Positions 1-7,905 of a stretch of 64,000 bases of DNA are shown one piece after another (within the stretch, counting starts at the first letter, position 1; every line of letters starts with the position of its first letter). Made by a program: the position numbers and the translations under genes. Below the pieces are notes generated by a model. The model was not told the DNA's origin and made no database searches. It saw nothing but the letters and a program-made list of their open reading frames with translations. Source of the DNA: Aceticella autotrophica (GTDB lineage Bacteria > Bacillota > Thermoanaerobacteria > Thermoanaerobacterales > Thermoanaerobacteraceae); the NCBI RefSeq assembly GCF_017357865.1, contig NZ_CP060096.1, forward strand, positions 1,054,001 through 1,118,000, in the 5' to 3' direction.

Positions 1-1218
1 ATCAGTATAAAATTAATATTTGTTTTTGTTCTTGCAAGTATAATTTGTGCTAAACCATTAGTATCATTAAGTGCGGGGGGGAATTCCCCCTCCCTTAATG
101 AATATACATCTGGCATGCATATGGCGCAGACAAAGATTGCAGAGATTCTACGCCATAATGGATGCTATCCTTCTTCTATTGCGGTAAAGGTATGGGGAAA
201 AGATGTGGCAGGTGCAGAAGGCGTTAGCATTTCCGTTGCAATGTATGCTTTAGGTGTAAAACCACAGTGGGATGCTGCCGGTAATATAACCGGAGTAGAT
301 ATAATAAGTACAAGTGATTTGGGAAGACAGCGGATTGATGCTTTTATTATAATTGACGGTGATATTTCGGACAGTTTCAAGCCTGCTATAATTTCTATGG
401 ATAGTGCATATAGAAAGGTCCTTGCTTGTTCCTACAATACGCTTATAAATAAATATCCGGAGCTTAAATATTCCTTAGACAGAACCCTAAAACCTATTGG
501 TAATTATAACAAGGGGAATGAAACATTAGAAGAAAATCCTCTTGCAGCACATTGGGCAGAAGGTGTTAAATCATTTTTGGCAAAAGGGACTGACCCGGTT
601 TCCGCAGGGGAGATGTCGCTAAGCTTAAGAATGATTGATTCCAATAAAAAAGAACTGCCCAAAGATGCTGAGGTCATAAATACTTCTGTTAATAGTACAA
701 ATACTATGGAAATAATATTTGGAAAAGGCACAGGGAGTGGCACAGGCTCTGGAAGTGGTACAGGAAGTGGCACAGGCTCAGGAGATACTGGAAACGGTAC
801 AGGAAGTGGCACAGGCTCAGGAGATACTGGAAACGGTACAGGAAGTGGCACAGGCTCTGGAAGCAATTCCAATACCACGGGTGTTGTAAAAAGCAGTGGA
901 AATAACGCATCTTCTGAAGGTACCAAATCAGCGAACCCTGAAAAAGCTATTGTTAATTCTTCAAAGGAAGATAAAAATAAAGAAGGGTATGGAATAGCAA
1001 CAACCTCTCAGAATGAGGTAGCGGTAAAACCAAGTGGTGGAGGAAGTTCCGGTAAAAGCGGAGGGGGTTCCGGTACAGGTCATGTTTATGAAGTTAGCGT
1101 AGAAAATCAGCAAGTTCCCAAGGAAGACGTACAAAATGCCAATTATATATATTTATTTGCTCTATCAATGATTATGATTGGTATGTTCTATCAGAATAAA
1201 AAAGGTTATTTGAGGTGA
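1..1218 (+). CDS. Secreted, membrane-tethered CobN-like domain protein (5' partial)
   Basis: The frame is open from base 1, so the start lies upstream of the window. The first visible residues are a hydrophobic stretch ending in an Ala/Ser-rich segment, like a signal peptide. Next comes a block of about 130 residues resembling the C-terminal part of CobN, the large subunit of cobaltochelatase: YPSSIAVKVWGKD, then GVKPQWD, then LGRQRID. A Gly/Ser/Thr-rich spacer follows, encoded by 39-bp tandem repeats near 757-860. The protein ends in one hydrophobic segment with a basic tail (NKKGYLR), suggesting a C-terminal anchor with the CobN-like part outside the cell. It is far shorter than true CobN (over 1000 residues), so a complete chelatase large subunit is not shown here. 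It heads an operon with TolQ-like, DUF2149 and ChlI/ChlD genes. No LPXTG sorting motif is visible. Function in metal or tetrapyrrole handling is inference. Confidence 0.7.
   Translation: MSIKLIFVFVLASIICAKPLVSLSAGGNSPSLNEYTSGMHMAQTKIAEILRHNGCYPSSIAVKVWGKDVAGAEGVSISVAMYALGVKPQWDAAGNITGVDIISTSDLGRQRIDAFIIIDGDISDSFKPAIISMDSAYRKVLACSYNTLINKYPELKYSLDRTLKPIGNYNKGNETLEENPLAAHWAEGVKSFLAKGTDPVSAGEMSLSLRMIDSNKKELPKDAEVINTSVNSTNTMEIIFGKGTGSGTGSGSGTGSGTGSGDTGNGTGSGTGSGDTGNGTGSGTGSGSNSNTTGVVKSSGNNASSEGTKSANPEKAIVNSSKEDKNKEGYGIATTSQNEVAVKPSGGGSSGKSGGGSGTGHVYEVSVENQQVPKEDVQNANYIYLFALSMIMIGMFYQNKKGYLR
757..862 (+). repeat. 39-bp in-frame tandem repeats coding the Gly/Ser/Thr linker
   Basis: A 39-bp unit encoding a GTGSGTGSGDTGN-type peptide is present about two and a half times, nearly identical at DNA level. 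It forms the flexible spacer between the CobN-like domain and the C-terminal membrane segment. The copy number is likely to vary between strains by slippage. Confidence 0.85.
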
Positions 1219-1223
1219 AATGA

Positions 1224-1865
1224 ATGATTTTAAGTAAAACATTACATTGGATATCACAAAGTCTGCTTATACCGGTTATTATATCCTTGTGGATTTTTCT
1301 CTTATGGAGTCTTGTAGAACTTGGAAGTTTTATAGTAGAAAGCATACGCAGAAAGAAAATTCCCGCTGACAGGCTTATAACCTATTTCAAGGATATGTCT
1401 GATTTTGACGCACTTGAAAAATTTATCGAAGAAAGCAAACTGCCAAGGAATGGCAAACAAATATTGATAAAACTTTATCAGAACAAGGACATTCCTGAAA
1501 CCTCACTTATTGCTTTAAAGAAAAAATTAATTGAAGCTGAGGAAATAAGGGCAACAAAGGTATTAGAAAAAACCGATATAATTGCAAAGCTTGGTCCCCT
1601 CGTTGGCTTGATGGGGACATTGATACCATTGGGACCGGGGCTTATGGCTATGGCAAATGGTGACATGAAATTATTAGCCGAATCAGTTAGTGTTGCTTTT
1701 GACAATACGGTAGTTGGTATGGGTGCGGCAGGAATATCAAGTGTCATATCAAAGGTTAGAAGGAGATGGTATGAAGAATATCTAAGTACCATTGATGAAA
1801 TAGCTAACTTATTTACGGAGGTATTGATAAATGAAAAAGAGAAACAATACAATATCAAGGCTTGA
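1224..1865 (+). CDS. MotA/TolQ/ExbB-family proton channel protein
   Basis: 213 residues. The N-terminal membrane helix is at about residues 12-36. Two further hydrophobic segments, at about 120-145 and 150-175, carry the family signature (LGPLVGLMGTLIPLGPG, then SVAFDNTVVGMGAAG). Between them is a cytoplasmic region of about 80 residues. This is the three-helix plan of ExbB/TolQ, which with an ExbD-type partner turns proton flow into mechanical work. The start follows a GAGGTGA site 5 bases upstream, 5 bases after the CobN-like gene. The stop overlaps the DUF2149 gene by 35 bases, so the two are probably translationally coupled. A monoderm has no outer membrane for a TonB system to energise, so a partner in the same operon (the CobN-like protein or the AAA+ motor) is the likely client; that is inference. 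Confidence 0.85.
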   Translation: MILSKTLHWISQSLLIPVIISLWIFLLWSLVELGSFIVESIRRKKIPADRLITYFKDMSDFDALEKFIEESKLPRNGKQILIKLYQNKDIPETSLIALKKKLIEAEEIRATKVLEKTDIIAKLGPLVGLMGTLIPLGPGLMAMANGDMKLLAESVSVAFDNTVVGMGAAGISSVISKVRRRWYEEYLSTIDEIANLFTEVLINEKEKQYNIKA

Positions 1866-2142
1866 AGATGATGATGAAGAATTCAACCCGCTGGCATATG
1901 TGGTGAATCTTGCTGATTTGATGCTGGTGTTTGCATGTGGTTTGATGGTTTCTCTAATGCTTAGCTGGAGTGGTGGCAAGATTTTGCCAAGTGAATTAAA
2001 AAAGGTTATACAAATGAAAGAGGTAACAAATCAAAGTGAAAAAATAAAAGGGCAAGCCGTTCAGGGGAAAGGCGAATTACAAAAAGTAGGAGAAGCTTAT
2101 AAGGATCCAAACACAGGAAAAATATTTATAATAGAAAAATGA
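1831..2142 (+). CDS. DUF2149 family, ExbD-like single-helix protein
   Basis: 103 residues. An acidic N-terminus ([10 protein letters not shown]) is followed by one membrane helix containing [17 protein letters not shown] and then a hydrophilic tail. The Asp at the start of the helix sits where ExbD, TolR and MotB carry their proton-binding Asp. The GGAGGT site at 1818-1823 and the ATG at 1831 lie inside the end of the TolQ-like gene. DUF2149 genes are known next to TolQ-like and CobN-like genes in methanogens and in the hmu haem-uptake loci of Bacteroidetes. Here it is the likely stator partner of the preceding channel protein. Confidence 0.8.
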   Translation: MKKRNNTISRLEDDDEEFNPLAYVVNLADLMLVFACGLMVSLMLSWSGGKILPSELKKVIQMKEVTNQSEKIKGQAVQGKGELQKVGEAYKDPNTGKIFIIEK

Positions 2143-2159
2143 GGAGGAATTTATATAAT

Positions 2160-3302
2160 ATGTATTATCCATTTTGCGCAATAGTTGGACAGGAGAAGAT
2201 GAAAAAAGCCTTAATATTAAACGTTGTTAATACAAGATTATGTGGTGTTTTAATAAGGGGCGAAAAGGGAACAGCCAAGTCAACAGCAGTACGTGCACTT
2301 GCGGAGCTTTTACCTGAAATAAAGGTGGTAGAAGGATGTCCCTTTGGATGTGACCCGGAGAATCCCGCTCTTATGTGCAAAGATTGCAGGGAAAAGTGGG
2401 AAAAAGGAGAAAAATTGCCTGCAATAACAAGAAAAATGCGTGTAATAGACCTTCCTATAAGTGCTACGGAAGACAGGGTCGTAGGTACCATTGATATAGA
2501 AAAGGCAATAAAAAAAGGAGAAAAATCCTTTGAACCGGGTGTACTTGCAGAAGCCAACAGAGGTATTCTCTATGTCGACGAAGTAAATCTCTTAGATGAC
2601 CATGTGGTAGACATATTATTAGACTCGGCAGCGATGGGTGTAAACATTGTAGAGAGGGAAGGAGTATCCTATTCACATCCTGCCAACTTCATACTTGTAG
2701 GGACGATGAATCCGGAAGAAGGAGATTTAAGACCGCAGCTTTTAGACAGATTTGGGCTGTGTGTAACCGTAGAAGGAATAGAAGACCCAAAAGACCGTGT
2801 GGAGATAATAAAAAATACCCTTGCATTTGAAGAAGACCCAGCGAAATTTTCTGAGAAATGGGAAGAGAAGCAGGAAGAATTAAGGCAAAAGATTGTAAAT
2901 GCCAAAAAACTTCTGCCAAAGGTAAAGGTTGATGATGAGATGCTAGAACTGATAGCGCATATTTCCCTTGATATGGGAGTGGATGGTCACAGGGCAGATA
3001 TAATAATGATGAAGACAGCATCAACCATTGCAGCATATAAAGGCAAAGACAATGTAACAGAAGAAGATGTAAAAGAAGCGGCAGAACTTGTATTACCGCA
3101 TAGAATGAGAAAGAAACCCTTCCAGCAATCCCAGATGGACCAAGAAAAATTGGAACAGACATTAAAAGAACAGCAACAGCAAAAGCAGCAGCAAAAACAA
3201 CAGCAGGAAAAACAACAACAGCAAAAACAGCAGGAAAAACAACAGCGAGAACAGCAGCAAGAACCTGATGGTGATGATAAAAAAAAACTGATGAATCTTT
3301 AG
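2160..3302 (+). CDS. ChlI/BchI-like AAA+ chelatase ATPase (zero-frame product)
   Basis: 380 residues from the ATG at 2160. An upstream in-frame ATG at 2139 lies before the GAGGAGG site (2141-2147), so 2160 is preferred. Walker A is GEKGTAKST and Walker B is [10 protein letters not shown]; sensor and arginine-finger regions ([19 protein letters not shown]) follow. A Cys-rich insert (CPFGCDP, CKDC) is typical of ChlI/ChlD proteins in cobalamin-type loci. The C-terminus is an extreme Gln/Lys-rich stretch (about 3160-3260). It ends at TAG 3300-3302, just after an A9 run (3279-3287). A -1 shift at this run joins it in frame to the downstream von Willebrand factor A domain, giving a 671-residue ChlD-like protein. 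Genes upstream overlap it, so it is co-transcribed. Confidence 0.85.
   Translation: MYYPFCAIVGQEKMKKALILNVVNTRLCGVLIRGEKGTAKSTAVRALAELLPEIKVVEGCPFGCDPENPALMCKDCREKWEKGEKLPAITRKMRVIDLPISATEDRVVGTIDIEKAIKKGEKSFEPGVLAEANRGILYVDEVNLLDDHVVDILLDSAAMGVNIVEREGVSYSHPANFILVGTMNPEEGDLRPQLLDRFGLCVTVEGIEDPKDRVEIIKNTLAFEEDPAKFSEKWEEKQEELRQKIVNAKKLLPKVKVDDEMLELIAHISLDMGVDGHRADIIMMKTASTIAAYKGKDNVTEEDVKEAAELVLPHRMRKKPFQQSQMDQEKLEQTLKEQQQQKQQQKQQQEKQQQQKQQEKQQREQQQEPDGDDKKKLMNL
3279..3287 (+). other. A9 slippery site for -1 frameshift (ChlI to ChlD)
   Basis: In the zero frame the run is read GAT AAA AAA AAA CTG, which places an in-phase A AAA AAA heptamer at 3281-3287. After a -1 shift the frame continues ACT GAT GAA TCT without a stop to 4174. 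Transcriptional slippage adding one A would have the same effect. No strong Shine-Dalgarno-like stimulator or hairpin is obvious next to it. Confidence 0.7.
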
Positions 3303-4174
3303 AAGAAAAAGAAAGAGAAAATAGCGGTTCTCAGGAGCAGGTATCTGAGATAGGAGAAGAATTTTCCGTAAGAAGAATTGTGCTTTCAAAAGATAAGAAT
3401 TTAAGGAGAAAAGGATCTGGAAGAAGGAGCCTTACAAGGATTAATAATAGGTCAGGAAGATATGTCAGAAGCAGGATACAAAGGGAAACTAATGATATAG
3501 CTTTTGATGCAACATTAAGAGCAGCGGCTCCCTATCAGTTGAATCGTGATAAAGAAGGGCTTGCAATATCGATTAAGGACAAGGATATAAGAGAAAAAGT
3601 AAGGGAAAAAAAGATTGGGAATTTTATTGTATTTATTCTTGATGCCAGCGGTTCAATGAATGCCAATCAGCGTATAAAAGAAACAAAAGGTGCTATTGTA
3701 TCTCTTTTATTAGATGCATATCAAAAAAGAGATGAGGTGGCAATGGTTGTATTTAAAGGTGATGCGGCAGAGGTGGTTTTACCGCCAACCTCTAGTGTGG
3801 AACTGGCATATAAATTAACGGAAGAACTGCCTACCGGAGGTAAGACCCCTTTGGCAGATGGCTTGAATAAAGGGTTAGAGGTTATTAAAAACGCAAGGTA
3901 CAAAAATCCTGATATATATCCTGTAGTTGTGCTGATTTCAGATGGAAGAGCGAATGTAAGTATAGGTTCAAAAAAACCGATAGAAGAGGTTCGCGAAATT
4001 GCATCACTGGTAAAAAAGGAAGAGATAAAATCTATTGTTATCGATGTTGAAAAGGATAATTTTATAACTTTTGGACTTGCAAAAGAAATTGCAGACCTAA
4101 TGGATGCAAAATATTATAAGATTGACAATCTAAAAGCTGAAACCATAATAGATGCGGTAAAAGAATCATTGTAA
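3287..4174 (+). CDS. ChlD-type C-terminal half with vWA (MIDAS) domain, -1 frame
   Basis: This is the -1 frame continuation of the ChlI-like gene. It begins with an acidic linker ([14 protein letters not shown]), then a basic segment, then a von Willebrand A domain with the metal-binding DASGSMN motif, a Thr in [10 protein letters not shown] and an Asp in VLISDGRAN. These are the three MIDAS elements of ChlD, BchD and CobT. A GTG at 3380 could in principle start a separate 264-residue protein, but no good ribosome site precedes it and the linker upstream is open. The fused 671-residue product matches the usual size of ChlD. In chelatases the D subunit scaffolds the I-subunit ATPase and contacts the large H/CobN subunit. 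Confidence 0.8.
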   Translation, partial: TDESLEEKERENSGSQEQVSEIGEEFSVRRIVLSKDKNLRRKGSGRRSLTRINNRSGRYVRSRIQRETNDIAFDATLRAAAPYQLNRDKEGLAISIKDKDIREKVREKKIGNFIVFILDASGSMNANQRIKETKGAIVSLLLDAYQKRDEVAMVVFKGDAAEVVLPPTSSVELAYKLTEELPTGGKTPLADGLNKGLEVIKNARYKNPDIYPVVVLISDGRANVSIGSKKPIEEVREIASLVKKEEIKSIVIDVEKDNFITFGLAKEIADLMDAKYYKIDNLKAETIIDAVKESL

Positions 4175-4205
4175 AAATTAATATTATATATAAACGTATA
4201 GATAT

Positions 4206-4258
4206 AAAAGGCAAGTGTTTTGCAATATAAAGCAGACATAAAGCCTTTATTTTTTTTA
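4206..4258 (+). terminator. Terminator after the chelatase operon
   Basis: AAAGGC (4207-4212) pairs with GCCTTT (4243-4248), followed by a T-rich run to 4258. The loop is long (about 30 bases), so its strength is uncertain. Confidence 0.55.
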
Positions 4259-4373
4259 AAATTGTGGTAGAATTGGTATAGTAGAGTTTTCTATGTAAAA
4301 TATTAATTTATGCTTAAAAACTTAGAAGGAAAATCATCTTTTATATAGAATATAAACTTAGGTGGATTATTAT

Positions 4374-5573
4374 ATGGGAAAAAATATATTCAAAATTTTA
4401 TTAATAATAGCTGTTATATTGTATATAGGAAAAGTTTCATTTAATGCAATAACAGGAAAAGATAAAACGGCTTTGGTTAACTACGGTAATTTAACCGAGG
4501 CGATTAGTACGGATGCATACATCATCAGAAATGAAACGATTATAGATTCACCTATTACAGGTGAAATAAAGAAAATGGTTTTAAGCGGAGAAAGGGTGCC
4601 AAAAGGTACAAAGATAGCAGAAGTAATATCTTCAAACTTGGATAAAAATAAATTAAAAGAATTAGATGATATAAATAAAAAAATACAGGAAATCAAAAAT
4701 AATGCTTCTAATAATCCATATGAAGCAGATATAGAAAATCTTGAAAATTTAATTAAAAAAGAAGAGGAAAAATATCAGAATGCTGTTAAAAATAACAGCA
4801 ACTCTGCAGATGAACTTAAAAAGCAAATCGAAGATTTGAAGAACAAAAAAGAACAGATTATAAATAAGGGACCTTCATCATTAAAAGACCTTGAGGATTT
4901 AAAAAATCAGAAAACACTTTTAGAGCAAGTGATTAATCCAAATTTGGCTTTAATAAATGCTCCTGAAGCAGGAATGGTAAGTTTTTACTTTGATAAATAT
5001 GAAAATCAATTAGACACAAAAAAAATGTATAATTTGACTTCTGAAATGTTGAGTAAAATCACTACAGAACCAATTGAAAAAAATGGCAATTTAAAGCAAA
5101 ATAACATGCTTGTTAAAATAATAGATAATTCAAAATGGTATTTAGCTATTCCGATAAATAAAGATGATTATAAATTAATAAAAGAAGGAGAAAAAATAAA
5201 AGTTAACATAGATGGATATGATAATCAATTAAGAGGAGATGTTTTAAAAGTTTATAAAACGGATGGCAAAGCATATATTGCTATTATTAATATGATAGAT
5301 ATGTATAAGGATTTTTATAAGGTACGGAAGGTAAAAGTAAATTTAATTTTAAATGATTATACAGGTTATGAAGTTCCAAAATCATCTGTTATAAATAATA
5401 AAGGTAAGACGGGGGTATTTATTTTAAATAATATAAAATATCCTGTTTTTAAGGAGGTAATTGTAAAAGCAGAAAATGATAAAATAGCAATAATTGAAAA
5501 TAAAGACATGGTTTCAGGGATAAAAATGTATGACAAGGTAGCTGTGAATGGCAAGGATTATGTTTCAAAATAG
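4374..5573 (+). CDS. HlyD-like membrane fusion protein
   Basis: 399 residues. The ATG at 4374 follows AGGTGG (4359-4364); a GTG at 4362 lies inside this site. One N-terminal helix (IFKILLIIAVILYIGKV) anchors it. Then come a first half lipoyl-like segment (IDSPITGEIKKMVLSGERVPKGTKIAEV), a long Lys/Glu/Asn-rich coiled coil (about residues 85-185), the second half (INAPEAGMVSFYFD) and a beta-barrel region. This is the plan of HlyD/MacA adaptors. Such genes often sit before ylmE in clostridial division clusters without an obvious exporter, as here. Its cargo is unknown. Confidence 0.75.
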   Translation: MGKNIFKILLIIAVILYIGKVSFNAITGKDKTALVNYGNLTEAISTDAYIIRNETIIDSPITGEIKKMVLSGERVPKGTKIAEVISSNLDKNKLKELDDINKKIQEIKNNASNNPYEADIENLENLIKKEEEKYQNAVKNNSNSADELKKQIEDLKNKKEQIINKGPSSLKDLEDLKNQKTLLEQVINPNLALINAPEAGMVSFYFDKYENQLDTKKMYNLTSEMLSKITTEPIEKNGNLKQNNMLVKIIDNSKWYLAIPINKDDYKLIKEGEKIKVNIDGYDNQLRGDVLKVYKTDGKAYIAIINMIDMYKDFYKVRKVKVNLILNDYTGYEVPKSSVINNKGKTGVFILNNIKYPVFKEVIVKAENDKIAIIENKDMVSGIKMYDKVAVNGKDYVSK

Positions 5574-5583
5574 GGGTGAGGAT

Positions 5584-6285
5584 ATGGACATATTAGAAAA
5601 TATAGAAGATATAAAAAAAAATATAAAGTTAAGTGCTGGAAAAGTGAATAGAAATCCTGATGAAATATTGCTTTTAGCAGTGACAAAAACAGTAAATATT
5701 GATAGAATAAAAGAAGCAGTTTCATTTGGTTTGAAAGATATAGGTGAAAATAAGGTTCAGGAACTTTGTGATAAATATCCATATTTAAAAGATTTGACTA
5801 ATTTCCATTTTATTGGACATTTACAGACGAATAAGGTTAAATATATTATTGATAAGGTCAAAATGATTTATTCCTTAGATAGTATGCGATTAGCAGAAGA
5901 AATTGATAAAAGAGCAAAACAAAAGAATCTTATTATGGATTGTCTTGTTGAAGTTAATGTTGCGGGAGAAAAGAGTAAATATGGGGTATTACCGGATGAT
6001 ACGATTGATTTTATTAAAATGCTTGAAAGGTTTAAAAATATAAGAATAAAAGGATTAATGACAGTTGCGCCAAATATTCCGGCAGAAGATGTAAGACCTT
6101 ATTTTAAAAAAATGAAAGAATTATTTGACAACCTCAAAAATGTATGTCAGTCTAATGTAGATGCTAAATATCTATCGATGGGTATGACAAATGATTATAA
6201 AGTTGCTATTGAGGAAGGAGCAAATATTATACGTATAGGAACAGGTATTTTTGGGAAAAGATTATATAAGATGGAGGGGAATTAA
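5584..6285 (+). CDS. ylmE: YggS/YlmE-type pyridoxal phosphate homeostasis protein
   Basis: 233 residues. A single-domain alanine-racemase-like TIM barrel that binds PLP without known catalysis and helps balance PLP pools. The PLP Lys is in LLLAVTKTV (about residue 36). Other family motifs are IGENKVQEL, FHFIGHLQTNK, LMTVAP and LSMGMTNDYKVAIEEG. The ATG at 5584 follows GGGGTGAGG at about 5573-5581. It lies directly before sepF, the usual division-cluster order. Confidence 0.93.
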   Translation: MDILENIEDIKKNIKLSAGKVNRNPDEILLLAVTKTVNIDRIKEAVSFGLKDIGENKVQELCDKYPYLKDLTNFHFIGHLQTNKVKYIIDKVKMIYSLDSMRLAEEIDKRAKQKNLIMDCLVEVNVAGEKSKYGVLPDDTIDFIKMLERFKNIRIKGLMTVAPNIPAEDVRPYFKKMKELFDNLKNVCQSNVDAKYLSMGMTNDYKVAIEEGANIIRIGTGIFGKRLYKMEGN

Positions 6286-6690
6286 ATGTCAGGTAATGTA
6301 ATTAACAAATTGTTAAGCTTTTTCGGCATGGAGGAGCCTGAAGAAATTGACGAAACTGAAAGAGTCATTCCTTTTAATAAAAAAACTAAAATAGTGAATA
6401 TACATACACAACCACAGGTGAAGGTACTCATTGCAAAACCGGAAGAATTTCAACAGGCACAAAATATATGCTTGGAATTAAAAAATAAAAAGCCGGTGAT
6501 AATTGATGTACAATCAATGGATAAGAATGATGCTCAGCGGTTGATAGATTTTATAAGTGGAGCTATTTTTGCACTTAATGGTGAGATAAAAAAAATCTCA
6601 AATTTTATATTTTTAGTAGTACCGGATAATTTTGATATATCTGGAGACATTCAAGAACAGGTCAATTCAATATACAATTTGTCTAAATAA
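6286..6690 (+). CDS. sepF: Cell division protein SepF
   Basis: 134 residues. An N-terminal amphipathic membrane-targeting helix (INKLLSFFGM), an acidic linker, and the SepF core with KPEEFQQAQNICLELKNKKP and DAQRLIDFISGAIFALNG. SepF polymerises into arcs that tether FtsZ filaments to the membrane. It starts one base after ylmE, in the same operon. Confidence 0.95.
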   Translation: MSGNVINKLLSFFGMEEPEEIDETERVIPFNKKTKIVNIHTQPQVKVLIAKPEEFQQAQNICLELKNKKPVIIDVQSMDKNDAQRLIDFISGAIFALNGEIKKISNFIFLVVPDNFDISGDIQEQVNSIYNLSK

Positions 6691-6702
6691 GGAGGAAAAA
6701 AT

Positions 6703-7002
6703 TTGTCAACAAATCTTACTACTATATTAACTACACTAAATTACTTTTTTGAAGTAATTAACTGGCTTATATTGATAAGAGTCATACTCTCGCTTTTAAG
6801 AATGGAGAATATGGCAAATCCGATTTCTAAATTTGTTATAATAGTAACAGAACCAATACTTGAACCTTTCAGGAAACTTCAGTATATGTCTTCATATGGT
6901 AGAAATTTAATGCTGGATTTTTCGCCGATTTTAGCAATAATTGTAATTCAGTATCTGATAAAACCAATTATTGTAAAACTTGTGTTAATGTTTATGGGTT
7001 AA
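6703..7002 (+). CDS. ylmG: YggT/YlmG family membrane protein
   Basis: 99 residues with a TTG start after AAGGAGG (6690-6696). Two hydrophobic segments: TTLNYFFEVINWLILIRVILSLL and the C-terminal pair around DFSPILAIIVIQYLI. The motif NPISKFVIIVTEPILEPFRKL is the family hallmark. YggT proteins sit in division clusters of Firmicutes, cyanobacteria and plastids, where they influence membrane or nucleoid organisation. The exact biochemical role is unknown. Confidence 0.9.
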   Translation: MSTNLTTILTTLNYFFEVINWLILIRVILSLLRMENMANPISKFVIIVTEPILEPFRKLQYMSSYGRNLMLDFSPILAIIVIQYLIKPIIVKLVLMFMG

Positions 7003-7058
7003 CTTATTAAAATAGATTATACTTAAATAATTTACAAATGAAGATAGGAGTGGATAAA

Positions 7059-7544
7059 ATGTTAACACCTATGGATATACATAATAAGGAATTTAAACGT
7101 TCCTTCAGGGGGTATAATGAAAATGAGGTTGATGAATTTTTAGATAAGGTTTCAGAAGATTATGAAATACTATATAAGGAAAATTCCGATTTAAAAGATA
7201 GAATAAATTTAATTAATGACAAATTGCAAAGTTACAATGATATGGAAAAGACATTAAACAATACTCTAATTGTTGCTCAAAATACAGCCGAAGGATTGAA
7301 GCAAAATGCCGCAAAAGAGGCTGAACTTATCATACAGCAAGCCCAACAAAATGCTGAAATTATACTTCAAAAAGCTAATCAGGAGGTTGTAAAGATAAGG
7401 ACGGAATTAGAAAATTTAAAAAAGAAATTGAATATTTTCAAAGCAAAATTTAAAATACTTCTGGAGGGTCAATTAGAATCAGTCCTTTCAATAGATGAAA
7501 ATGAATTTTTTGAAGAAGAAGGGGAATCACATGAAAGAGAATAG
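7059..7544 (+). CDS. divIVA: DivIVA domain cell-pole/division protein
   Basis: 161 residues from the ATG at 7059 (AGGAG at 7046-7050, 8-base spacing); an ATG at 7038 in frame precedes that site and is not used. The start MLTPMDIHNKEFKRSFRGY is the canonical membrane-binding N-terminus with its Phe and Arg. A long coiled coil follows (Gln/Ala/Glu-rich, about 35-145). DivIVA marks negatively curved membrane and recruits division and pole factors. The 3' end overlaps the next gene by 14 bases. Confidence 0.93.
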   Translation: MLTPMDIHNKEFKRSFRGYNENEVDEFLDKVSEDYEILYKENSDLKDRINLINDKLQSYNDMEKTLNNTLIVAQNTAEGLKQNAAKEAELIIQQAQQNAEIILQKANQEVVKIRTELENLKKKLNIFKAKFKILLEGQLESVLSIDENEFFEEEGESHERE

Positions 7545-7779
7545 ACTTGCTGTTGTTGGTATTCTTGTGAAAAATAGAAAAACATCCTCAGATATGGTTA
7601 ATCATATACTAAGTGAATTTGGAGACATCATTGTTGGTAGGATGGGCATACCTTATCGAGAAAAAGGCATTTCTGTTATAGCCTTGATTATAAATGGAAC
7701 AACTGATGAAATTGGTGCTTTAACAGGAAAATTGGGTAATATAGATGGAGTAAAAGTACGTTCGGCAATAACAACATAA
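7531..7779 (+). CDS. TM1266-type iron-only hydrogenase system regulator
   Basis: 82 residues. The start at 7531 follows GGGGAA inside the divIVA end. The sequence ENRLAVVGILVKNR, SEFGDIIVGRMGIPY and a Gly-rich C-terminus match the small NikR-C/ACT-like family first seen as TM1266 in Thermotoga, named after its link to [FeFe] hydrogenase gene sets. It implies that the organism has such a hydrogenase, though none is in this window. No separate DNA-binding domain is visible. Confidence 0.8.
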   Translation: MKENRLAVVGILVKNRKTSSDMVNHILSEFGDIIVGRMGIPYREKGISVIALIINGTTDEIGALTGKLGNIDGVKVRSAITT

Positions 7780-7783
7780 ATTG

Positions 7784-7812
7784 TTGACGAATTTTGTTAA
7801 TTATTGTATAAT
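7784..7812 (+). promoter_or_regulatory. Strong sigma-A-type promoter for ileS
   Basis: TTGACG (7784-7789), a 17-base spacer, and a perfect TATAAT (7807-7812). Transcription should start near 7819, giving a leader of about 85 nt before the ileS ATG. Confidence 0.85.
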
Positions 7813-7841
7813 TATAAGAAAACATCATAAATTGCAATGAT

Positions 7842-7885
7842 AGGGACAAAGACTTCTCGTCCCTTACGGGAAGTTTTATTTTTTT
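7842..7885 (+). promoter_or_regulatory. ileS: Short attenuator in the ileS leader
   Basis: Stem CTTCTCGT (7853-7860) with ACGGGAAG (7866-7873), loop CCCTT, then a long T tract: a complete intrinsic terminator between promoter and gene. An upstream AGGGAC (7842-7847) can pair with GTCCCT (7859-7864), which overlaps the terminator stem, so two exclusive hairpins exist. The leader is too short for a T-box and lacks the T-box core (GGTGG-ACCGCG). Confidence 0.65.
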
Positions 7886-7905
7886 TAAAAAATAGGAGGT
7901 AAAAG

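Noticed and set aside
504-926. Minus-strand Pro/Val repeat protein
   Set aside because: Mirror of the Gly/Ser/Thr tandem repeats in the CobN-like gene.
1080-1218. LPXTG-type sorting signal at the end of the CobN-like protein
   Set aside because: No LPXTG or variant precedes the hydrophobic segment; a plain tail anchor fits better.
3162-3389. Minus-strand frame rich in Leu and Phe
   Set aside because: It is the antisense image of the Gln/Lys-rich linker codons and has no ribosome site.
7780-7905. T-box upstream of ileS
   Set aside because: The leader from the clear promoter is only about 85 nt and lacks both a specifier stem and the GGTGG-ACCGCG core.
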